From Rhodospirillaceae bacterium (GTDB taxonomy: Bacteria > Pseudomonadota > Alphaproteobacteria > Rhodospirillales > 2-02-FULL-58-16): a stretch of 24,106 bases of DNA. The translations under genes and the position numbers were made by a program. Location of the stretch: assembly GCA_013349695.1 (NCBI GenBank), contig DUZD01000010.1, positions 1 through 24,106 of the forward strand. The letters run 5' to 3'. Positions 18,763-24,106 of the stretch are shown here, in pieces. A model generated the notes under the pieces. The model was given only the letters and a program-made list of their open reading frames with translations. It was not told the origin of the DNA and did not search any database. Every line of letters starts with the position of its first letter. Position 1 is the stretch's first letter.

Positions 18763-19237
18763 GAATCGTCAATCCCGAGCGGTTTAGCAATGGCCGGAAT
18801 GGAAAAACTGGATAATTTTACGGCGGGAGGTAATCTGCGTCATAAACTACCTATAAATGCTTCCGATCCATGATCCGAGAGCATGTGAAACGCCTATCAT
18901 GAGCATGAATTGATTGTCATGGGATTGGAATTCAGGGACGCTGGTATCGAGGCTCGTTTCAAGACTTAGTGTGGATGCGCTCGGCTCCGTTTTGGGGCAC
19001 GGGGACCGTCTGGCGCCGTTCGGCGGCTATGTGACGGGCCTTGATGGCGTCTGGGCAGATCGCCATGCGGCGAGTCGATGGCTGGCAAACGCTGGACCAA
19101 GCCGCTTTCGAGTAGCCCGCTTGACCTTGCCGCGTGATTGAGTGACCATTGAAACTGGGAGCTACGCCAAAAACGAATTTCCACCAACTATCGGATACAG
19201 GACCGATAAACGGGTACAATGAAACAAAGGAAGACCG
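18763..19237. other. Gene-poor stretch with a possible transposase relic
   Basis: About 475 bp without an intact gene. On the plus strand around 18970-19085 the translation LGSVLGHGDRLAPFGGYVTG faintly recalls the N-terminal region of IS701/IS4-type transposases, but the similarity is lost after GL. No inverted repeats or target duplication were found. No terminator was found after the exported protein that ends at 18762. Confidence 0.25.
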
Positions 19238-19405
19238 GTGACAAAGCGCACCAGTAAATTAGCCAAGATAGTTGGCCCCCTACTTTGCCTTCTGGGGTTT
19301 CACGACTACAAGATCATCGACTCAACCCTTGGATTCGGTTCGGCGGGAGGAACCTCCACAAGCCAATGCCGACGTTGTGGGCAGGTCGTCACGTACTCCA
19401 GCTGA
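19238..19405 (+). CDS. Possible 55-residue CxxC protein (phage DUF1660-like)
   Basis: A short frame starting at GTG 19238 with AAGGA 6 nt upstream, ending at TGA 19405. The protein has a basic N-terminus (TKRTSKLAKIV), then GPLLCLLGFHDYKI and a C-terminal CRRCGQVVTYSS. The order Cys-Leu-x-Gly-x-His followed by CxxCG is the layout of small phage proteins such as DUF1660, where the cysteines and histidine probably bind zinc. A good ribosome site and a coherent motif argue for a real gene in a region otherwise full of debris. A prophage remnant or a selfish small gene are both possible. Family assignment is tentative. Confidence 0.5.
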   Translation: MTKRTSKLAKIVGPLLCLLGFHDYKIIDSTLGFGSAGGTSTSQCRRCGQVVTYSS

Positions 19406-19695
19406 ACGAATTTATGGTGCGAAAAGCGCGCCAAGCGCGGTGCTCTCCCATGGAGGGAACTTGGGGAGCAGGTCAATATCGATACATTTCGGTGACAGCA
19501 TACTTTTTTCCACTGAAATATCAACAAATTCAATAACTTGACTAGTTGATAAATAAGTACGCTATCACTGAATTATCCAGCGGCAAGCGATCAATTGGCC
19601 GTTATTTCCACTTACATTGGGTTGCTTTTTTTCACCATGGGAAACCGAATTAACCAAAGTTGAACAGGCTCCCCAAATCAAGGGTGCCAACAAAT
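19406..19695. other. AT-rich intergenic stretch with an inverted repeat
   Basis: About 290 bp without a gene I can support. The perfect 7-bp inverted repeat TATCAAC (19519-19525) / GTTGATA (19545-19551) brackets a TTGACT hexamer (19538-19543). Several short frames on both strands lack ribosome sites and recognisable motifs. Confidence 0.4.
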
Positions 19696-20014
19696 TCAGG
19701 CGAAAGCCTCCAACCCCTTGCGCTCGACCAAGTCCAACAGCTTCAAGGACGGGCCACGGGGCTTCTTGTACCCCTGCTCCCAGTGCGCGACGGTGGACTT
19801 GGTGACGTTGAGATAAGCGGCGAAAACGGGCTGGCTGACATGCAGGCTCTTCCTGATACGCTCTGATGTCCTTGGCCGTGCACTGCTTGACCGGGGGAAG
19901 GCGGATGGCATTGAATTCCCGCATGGCCGTTTCGTCCATGACGCCGGCATCCTGAAGGCCCTTCGCCGTTTCATGCGCGGCATCGAGGATACGGCTGCGT
20001 TTTTTCTTAACCAT
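19696..20014 (-). pseudogene. Frameshifted HTH antitoxin (NadS/HigA-like, COG2944 type)
   Basis: The N-terminal half (MVKKKRSRILDAAHETAKGL to TAKDIRA) and the C-terminal half (IRKSLHVSQPVFAAYLN, VTKSTVAHWEQGYKK, PRGPSLKLLDLVERKGLEA) together give a full XRE-type antitoxin, but they lie in different frames. Removing one base, the A at 19858 on the plus strand, joins them seamlessly as DIRA-IRKSLHVSQ. The helix-turn-helix is in the second half, so the encoded product would lack its DNA-binding domain. ATG 20014 overlaps the toxin stop by 8 bp, as in intact pairs of this type with the toxin first. The alternative is a sequencing or assembly error at that single base. Confidence 0.85.
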
Positions 20015-20186
20015 CGCCACATTCCAGTTTTCTCGATTCCTTCGCCTTGATCGCCCGTTTGACCTTGGGTGCGTCAAGCTCAAGCAGTTCTTTCGCCAAT
20101 GCCTTCAAGGCGCGCTTCTCGCCGCCGCCGATGTTGTCTTTTTCGTTCTTCCGAAGCCCGTAAACGAAGAACGATCGATTGCCGGA
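20007..20186 (-). pseudogene. 5'-truncated RelE/HigB-type toxin (COG4737-like)
   Basis: Residues SGNRSFFVYGLRKNEKDNI followed by EKRALKALAKELLEL match the C-terminal half of RelE/HigB-family toxins of about 110 residues that pair with COG2944 antitoxins. The N-terminal half is missing: upstream of 20186 the frame continues only into unrelated sequence and begins at an ATG (20225) inside a palindrome. Such toxins are mRNA-cleaving enzymes, but this fragment should be inactive. Its stop overlaps the antitoxin start, preserving the original gene order. Confidence 0.8.
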
Positions 20187-20213
20187 TTTAGTCGAGTTTC
20201 GGCTTTGTTCACC

Positions 20214-20242
20214 TTGACAAAACATAATGTTTATAGTAGGTT
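20214..20242 (+). promoter_or_regulatory. Promoter-like element with a 13-bp palindrome
   Basis: A perfect TTGACA (20214-20219) is followed by the perfect palindrome AAACATAATGTTT (20220-20232). A 17-bp spacer would put the -10 at TAGGTT, which is weak; TATAGT at 20232 is too close. Downstream is AAGGAGAAGGAG (20250-20261) and then ATG 20270. The palindrome has the look of an operator for a HTH repressor and sits beside the broken antitoxin gene, but binding is inference. Confidence 0.4.
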
Positions 20243-20269
20243 AGCTCCCAAGGAGAAGGAGAAACCGCT

Positions 20270-20407
20270 ATGTCAAACATTCACGACTGCCTTGAGCAAT
20301 TCACGGTCACGGTCGGCACGCTGTTCGAGCGCTCCAAAACCCCGTTGAATAAGTGGTTGGTGACAACGTATTTTCGCTGTGCATCCGAGCACGCATTGCC
20401 CAGATGA
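20270..20407 (+). pseudogene. IS1595-type transposase fragment
   Basis: A 45-codon frame with a very strong ribosome site. Residues HDCLEQFTVTVGTLFERSKT and PLNKWLVTTYFRCAS match the segment of IS1595-family transposases that follows the zinc-ribbon cysteines. The zinc ribbon before it and the whole DDE catalytic domain after it are missing. The first four residues (MSNI) and the last six (EHALPR) are not transposase-like, so both ends are recombination joints. No terminal inverted repeats were found. Confidence 0.75.
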
Positions 20408-21013
20408 CCGTGTGATTTGACGACAGCGCAGCCGGATTCTGGTATAAGAATCATTATATTCGACATTTCCCGGATAGACTTCCATCGGAGCCAATCGTAG
20501 GCAAAGACAACCACGGAAGGAAGAGATCCCTCTCTTCGGCCATACGACAGTCCCAATTTGATGGTTTGTCTGTGTTCGGAAGTTCATTCGGCTAGTTTTC
20601 TCGTCATCCAGACACACCTCTCCCACCGTTTTACCTCACGGTAGATTTTCTCGGCCTACGCCGGAGCGGTTCTTCGTCGCAAACAGTGGCATCAACCCTG
20701 CTTGCCGGGATCATCGTCCCGACTTTTCCGCAACCCTCACCACCATGGCTTTTGACCACGGCGGCTCGCGGTAGCTTGGGTTCGGCTCCTGATCGCCGAA
20801 CCCGAAGGGCCCTCCTTCATCTCTCGTACAGTTGCGCAGCGCCGTTTGGACCGGCGATACTCGTGACACACAGCCAAACCCGGACATTGGGTCGGATGGC
20901 CGCGGAGGATAAACTATTTTTATGGCGGTGGGATTTGAGTACAATCGCCCTGAGTTCGCCGTGAGTTTTAAGGCTATCTGGGAAATATTGGCTTACATGT
21001 CGAAAGATTGGCG
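20408..21013. other. Gene-poor stretch with a perfect 9-bp hairpin
   Basis: About 600 bp in which I find no gene with a ribosome site or recognisable motif. Open frames on both strands (for example minus 20273-20626 and plus 20686-20964) have odd composition and overlap debris. The notable structure is a perfect stem, GGGTTCGGC (20778-20786) with GCCGAACCC (20795-20803) around an 8-base loop, extendable by a G-T and a T-A pair. No T-run follows on either strand, so it is not a standard terminator. Confidence 0.5.
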
Positions 21014-21181
21014 ATGAATTCCCGTTTTTTGGCGGTGCTGTTCGTGCTTGGAGTTTTTTTGACTGGGTGCTCGGTGGCTGCTTTACCTTGCCGCGTCACG
21101 GGCGCGGTGGTGAAGGTCATTCCGGTGGTTGGCGACCCGGCTGGCGAAGCCCTCGAAGCATGCGGCGACGCAATCGATTAA
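21014..21181 (+). CDS. Small lipoprotein (DUF6726/NF038104-like)
   Basis: A 55-residue protein too short for most gene callers. The signal peptide SRFLAVLFVLGVFLTGC ends in a lipobox LTGC with the acylated cysteine at position 19. The mature part AALPCRVTGAVVKVIPVVGD matches a family of tiny proteobacterial lipoproteins with a V-K-V-x-P-V-V-G core and no known function. ATG 21014 has only a weak purine stretch upstream. A 7-bp perfect hairpin (CCGCTTT 21186-21192 with AAAGCGG 21201-21207) lies 4 bp after the stop and may act as a terminator, though it lacks a T-run. Confidence 0.75.
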   Translation: MNSRFLAVLFVLGVFLTGCSVAALPCRVTGAVVKVIPVVGDPAGEALEACGDAID

Positions 21182-21185
21182 TGGT

Positions 21186-21207
21186 CCGCTTTACACCCCG
21201 AAAGCGG
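21186..21207 (+). terminator. Hairpin after the small lipoprotein gene
   Basis: Perfect 7-bp stem CCGCTTT/AAAGCGG with an 8-base loop, four bases after the lipoprotein stop. No T-run follows, so intrinsic termination is doubtful; transcript stabilisation is an alternative. Confidence 0.3.
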
Positions 21208-21243
21208 TCATAACGACGTGGCTTTTGAAGCTTCTCTTCATAG

Positions 21244-21630
21244 CCAAACAACGGTCATTCCTGTCATTCCAAGGATGCCTGCCCAATCACACGGCCCGAA
21301 ACTCGTTTCAATGTTCCCCAAGACACCGCCTTCGGCTACCATCACCATGGATTTGATGGTTGCATGGAAAATGTTGGCTGCAACGATTACTTGTTCTGGA
21401 TGAGCCATACAGGCCAGATCACCGTAGACGCTCTGGCGGGCATTCTGGATAACCTGCCGAAGCAGGGCCTGACCGAGGTCCATCTGCATCCCGGACTCGT
21501 TGGCGGCACGCAAGACGAGGAACATATTGCCCTGACCGATGCCGGAATCGGCGAACTGTTCCATGATCTCGGGCTCTATCCGACATCTTTTGCCGCGGAG
21601 TTCCACGAAGCGGGCGGGAGGGCGTCATGA
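21244..21630 (+). pseudogene. hpnK: 3' remnant of hpnK (hopanoid-associated deacetylase-like protein)
   Basis: The frame from a stop at 21241 to TGA 21630 ends with a segment resembling the C-terminal part of ChbG/HpnK-family proteins: WMSHTGQITVDALAGILDNL followed by LTEVHLHPG. Full family members are about 280 residues, and the N-terminal metal-binding part is missing. Sequence before about residue 50 of this frame (for example YHHHGFDGC) is not recognisably HpnK. The stop overlaps the hpnL start as ATGA (21627-21630), the usual operon join. An internal ATG at 21364 could give an 88-residue product, but activity is unlikely without the catalytic half. Confidence 0.65.
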
Positions 21631-22634
21631 AGGCCATGAAACCCAGTGTCGCAATCAGCATCGTCTTGGGGCTCGCGGCGGTGACGGCTCTGATTGCCTG
21701 GCGGGGCTTCATCGTCATCGGCGAGGCCGTGTTGAGCGTCGGTTTCGGTGTTTTCCTCGTCGTCGGCTTTCATTTTGTGCCGATTGCGCTCGCCGCATTT
21801 GCATGGCGGGGCTTGTTCCAGGGAGATGCTCCGGCGGGCATCTGGTTTTTTTTCCTAGGCCGCTGGGTGCGTGAAGGCGTCAATACATTACTGCCGGTGG
21901 CGCAGGTGGGTGGAGACATTGTGGGAGCCAGACTCTTGATCCAGCGGGGCGGCGCGACCAATACGGTGAGCGCTAGCGCCGTGGTCGACAAGACTCTCGA
22001 TGTCTTTTCTCAGTTCTTTATCGCCTTTGCCGGCGTGACCCTGCTGTTCGACGGCGACAACAGGGAATGGCTGAGCGGCATGATTGTCGGACTGTTGATC
22101 ATGTTGCCGCTGTTAATCGGGTTCCTGTTGGCTCAGCGCTGGGGTCTGCTTCATCTGACCGAGAAGCTATTGGTCAAAATGATGCCCTTGGACCGGAGAG
22201 CCCGGGTGGATGTGGAGGGTATTCACGATTCAGCCTGGGTCATGTATCGCCGTGGATCATCCTGTGGCGGCGGCTTGCTTCTGCATACGCTGGCTCGGGC
22301 GGCGGGAGCGGTTGAGGTCTGGTTGATCCTCTATTTCATGGGCCACCCAGTCGGTTGGACGGAGGCCTTTGCCCTCGAGGCCTTGGGGCAGGCGGTGCGT
22401 TCGGCCGCTTTTGCCATGCCGGGGGCACTGGGGGCACAGGAAGCGGGATATATGGTGCTCGCTCAGATGATCGGGCTGACGCCGGATATCGGTCTCGCCC
22501 TGTCGCTGGTGAAGCGTGTCCGCCACGTCATGTTGGGTGTTCCGGCATTGGTAATATGGCAGGGAATCGAGGGCCGTCATTGGATGAAAACCCGCCAGAC
22601 ATCCGAGAGCAAGATAGCTGAAGCCGATGGCTGA
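21627..22634 (+). CDS. hpnL: HpnL-type hopanoid-associated membrane protein
   Basis: A 335-residue integral membrane protein of the lysylphosphatidylglycerol-synthase transmembrane (flippase-like) superfamily, closest by motif to HpnL of hopanoid loci. Six to eight hydrophobic segments are visible, starting VAISIVLGLAAVTALIAW. The hallmark is GRWVREGVNTLLPVAQVGGD at about residues 82-101, followed by VVDKTLDVFSQFFIAFAG. Later segments include EALGQAVRSAAFAMPGALGA and VLAQMIGLTPDIGLALSLVK. It probably acts in hopanoid or lipid transport or modification; the reaction is unproven. It is intact although the genes on both sides are truncated. Its stop overlaps the next start by 8 bp. Confidence 0.88.
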   Translation: MKAMKPSVAISIVLGLAAVTALIAWRGFIVIGEAVLSVGFGVFLVVGFHFVPIALAAFAWRGLFQGDAPAGIWFFFLGRWVREGVNTLLPVAQVGGDIVGARLLIQRGGATNTVSASAVVDKTLDVFSQFFIAFAGVTLLFDGDNREWLSGMIVGLLIMLPLLIGFLLAQRWGLLHLTEKLLVKMMPLDRRARVDVEGIHDSAWVMYRRGSSCGGGLLLHTLARAAGAVEVWLILYFMGHPVGWTEAFALEALGQAVRSAAFAMPGALGAQEAGYMVLAQMIGLTPDIGLALSLVKRVRHVMLGVPALVIWQGIEGRHWMKTRQTSESKIAEADG

Positions 22635-22800
22635 AGATCAGAATCTCCGGTATCATTCGTGGACCCGGCGGGCGGCGCGGGCTTGTTTTCACCCCTTTAT
22701 CGGTACGCGCCTGACACCCAATCATATTACCGCGCTCCGCTGGACCGCGGCGACGGCGGCTTGCGGTTTCTTTTTCAGAGGTGACATGTACGTTCGATGA
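22627..22800 (+). pseudogene. 5' stub of a CDP-alcohol phosphatidyltransferase
   Basis: A 57-codon frame beginning MAEDQNLRYHSWTRRAARAC and containing TRLTPNHITALRWTAATAAC, which matches the first membrane segment of CDP-alcohol phosphatidyltransferases. The catalytic signature D-G-x2-A-R-x8-G-x3-D, expected just beyond, is absent because the frame runs into the lipid kinase start: its TGA (22798-22800) overlaps that ATG. The similarity ends near 22780, so an internal deletion most likely removed the rest of the gene. The product cannot be catalytic. Confidence 0.75.
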
Positions 22801-23684
22801 GCACGCACCGACTCCATATCCTCGTGATCCACAATCCCGTCGCCGGCTGGCGGCGGCGGGGCAAGCTGCGCCGGGTCGTTCGTTATCTGCGGCTGGCCGG
22901 CGCGCGGGTTACGGAGCTCGAGACCGAGGCGCCCGGCGACGCCACCGGGAAGGCGCGGGCGGCCGAGGATTTCGACGTCATCGTGGTCGCCGGCGGCGAT
23001 GGCACGGTCAACGAAGTAATCAACGGCTTGGGAGAAAACAGCCTGCCGGTGGCATTCATTCCGCTGGGGACGACCAACGTGCTGGCGTGGGAGCTCGGCC
23101 TTCCCCGTTCGCCCCACGCCCTCGCCCGCGTGATCCTGGAAGGGCGGACCCGGCGCGTCTTCCCCGGGATCGTGAACGGCCGGCGTTTCGTCCTCATGGT
23201 CGGCGTCGGGCTCGACGCCTGGGCCGTCGAACGGGTCCATCTCGGGCTCAAGCGCTATTTGGGCAGGCTCGCTTACGTGGGCGCGGTTTTTTCCTTCTCC
23301 TTCCTCGGGACGTTCCGGTACGGGCCCTACCGGGTGCGTGCCAACGGCGAGGAGTTCGAGGCGACGAGCGTCGTTGTCACCCGCTCCCGCCGTTACGCCG
23401 GGCCGTTCGTGATCGCGCCCGAGGCCGACCTGGGAGAGCGTTTCCTGACGGTCGTTGCCGTCAACCTGCGCGGCTTTGCGAACGTCGTTCGTTACGGGGC
23501 CGCGGTTGCCTTCGGGCGTCTCGATTCGCTGCCCGACGTCAAGGTGGTTCGGGCCACGCGCGTCACCGTCACCGGGCCGGAAGGCGATCCGGTTCAGGGC
23601 GACGGCGACCTCTTCGAGCGCGTGCCCTTCAAGGTGTCGGTGGACGATAAGCCGATCCATCTCATCGTCCCTGGCCGACAGTGA
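22797..23684 (+). CDS. Diacylglycerol-kinase-family lipid kinase
   Basis: A 295-residue kinase of the DAGK_cat/YegS/sphingosine-kinase superfamily that phosphorylates a lipid hydroxyl with ATP. The N-terminal strand and loop VIHNPVAGWRRRGKLRRVV (about 10-28) and the nucleotide-binding GGDGTVNEVINGLG (66-79) are intact. IPLGTTNVLAWELG (near 89) is the second family motif, and the C-terminal beta-sandwich (VVAVNLRGFANVVRYG, then VQGDGD) is complete. The lipid substrate is unknown. ATG 22797 overlaps the stop of the truncated phosphatidyltransferase. The sequence looks more GC-rich than the hpnL segment, consistent with a joint between the two. Confidence 0.92.
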   Translation: MSTHRLHILVIHNPVAGWRRRGKLRRVVRYLRLAGARVTELETEAPGDATGKARAAEDFDVIVVAGGDGTVNEVINGLGENSLPVAFIPLGTTNVLAWELGLPRSPHALARVILEGRTRRVFPGIVNGRRFVLMVGVGLDAWAVERVHLGLKRYLGRLAYVGAVFSFSFLGTFRYGPYRVRANGEEFEATSVVVTRSRRYAGPFVIAPEADLGERFLTVVAVNLRGFANVVRYGAAVAFGRLDSLPDVKVVRATRVTVTGPEGDPVQGDGDLFERVPFKVSVDDKPIHLIVPGRQ

Positions 23685-23755
23685 ATCCTGTACACTCTGA
23701 AGAGCCGCCCGGACAGCCTCAGGAGCTATTGTCAAAAGTTGTGTATGGGCTGATC

Positions 23756-24106
23756 ATGCGGCGGCGCGGTCCTGGCGTTGACCTTCAGCCGCGGCTTTTC
23801 GGTCAGGAACCGGCCCACGGAAGCCATGACCCGTTCACCGGCGCGTTGTTCGGGGTCGACTATTCAACAATCACCCGCCGCTTCGCCGTTCTCGAACCCA
23901 TTGTCGCGCGGGTCACCGGGATCAAGAAGGACCGCACGCTCAAGCGGGACGATCTTGAAATCCTGCTTATCGACGCGACCGAACATTGCCAACCATTTGG
24001 CATGGGCCAAAGTGCCAACCATTTGGCATGGGCCAAAGTGCCAACCATTTGGCATGGGCCAAAAACGCATCGAACGCCCCGTCCGGGGACAGCGGAAGTT
24101 CTATTC
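23756..24106 (+). pseudogene. IS5-family transposase remnant, interrupted by tandem repeats and by the window edge
   Basis: From about 23847 the frame reads LFGVDYSTITRRFAVLEPIV and ends LKRDDLEILLIDATEH, typical of the helix-turn-helix and first catalytic Asp of IS5-type DDE transposases. The 5' part (MRRRGPGVDLQPRLFG) is not transposase-like, so the N-terminus is lost or replaced. After 23983 the gene is broken by about 79 bp of repeat; transposase sequence resumes in another frame at 24066 as RIERPVRGQRKFY and runs off the window. GGAGCTATTGTCAAAAG near 23722 could be a terminal inverted repeat, unproven. Confidence 0.75.
23987..24064. repeat. Three 26-bp tandem repeats with nested palindromes
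   Basis: Units at 23987-24012, 24013-24038 and 24039-24064; the first two are identical and the third differs only in its last base. Each unit holds two overlapping perfect inverted repeats: TGCCAA-CCAT-TTGGCA and TTTGGC-ATGG-GCCAAA, whose loops are complementary to each other. They sit inside a transposase reading frame. Confidence 0.95.

Noticed and set aside
20273..20626. 117-codon minus-strand frame
   Set aside because: It overlaps the IS1595 fragment on the other strand and shows no motif or ribosome site.
20686..20964. 92-codon plus-strand frame
   Set aside because: It crosses the 9-bp hairpin, has no ribosome site and its composition is not protein-like.
22722..23735. 337-codon minus-strand frame opposite the lipid kinase
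   Set aside because: It is a shadow of a GC-rich gene with clear DAGK motifs; its translation is low-complexity and rich in D, G, P and R.
23987..24064. CRISPR array
   Set aside because: The 26-bp units follow each other directly with no spacers, and no cas genes are in the window.

Overview
The window looks like chromosomal DNA of an alphaproteobacterium, most likely a Rhodospirillales-type organism. Evidence: a MipZ division-site ATPase (an alphaproteobacterial family), a near-consensus CtrA box upstream of a cell-wall carboxypeptidase, an HpnL-type hopanoid-locus membrane protein, a one-chain pyruvate:ferredoxin oxidoreductase, and GC-rich codon use with frequent TTG starts. The order-level placement is inference.

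Layout. (1) 113-4810, minus strand: a one-chain pyruvate:ferredoxin/flavodoxin oxidoreductase followed 45 bp later by an unrecognised 345-residue protein with an internal duplication. (2) 5271-7712: a secreted D,D-carboxypeptidase with a C-terminal SPOR domain, a gamma-glutamylcyclotransferase-like protein and nicotinamidase. (3) 7724-11344, minus strand: phosphomannomutase/phosphoglucomutase, UDP-glucose dehydrogenase and GalU. Together these form the contiguous route glucose-6-P -> glucose-1-P -> UDP-glucose -> UDP-glucuronate for exopolysaccharide or LPS precursors. (4) 11444-15287, minus strand: a tight set of MipZ, a VWA protein, a membrane-anchored DnaJ-domain protein and an exported HExxH protein. 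(5) 15430-18762: a DUF3179 protein, divergent from an L2HGDH-like FAD oxidoreductase plus an exported TM1410/GH114-like protein. (6) 18763-21243: a gene-poor, visibly more AT-rich scar region. It holds a possible 55-residue CxxC protein, a decayed toxin-antitoxin pair (toxin lacking its N-terminus, antitoxin with a one-base insertion), an IS1595-type transposase fragment and a 55-residue lipoprotein. (7) 21244-23684: a broken hopanoid-associated block (3' part of hpnK, intact hpnL, 5' stub of a CDP-alcohol phosphatidyltransferase) running into a diacylglycerol-kinase-family lipid kinase. (8) 23756-24106: an IS5-type transposase remnant interrupted by three 26-bp tandem repeats.

Regions 1-5 are ordinary, well-kept chromosome. 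The most unusual material is in regions 6-8, where each broken gene can be traced to a specific lesion, and in the two poorly characterised operons (PFOR plus partner; MipZ-VWA-DnaJ-metallopeptidase). I see no convincing evidence for a complete new defence or mobile system. No tRNA, rRNA or CRISPR array was seen.
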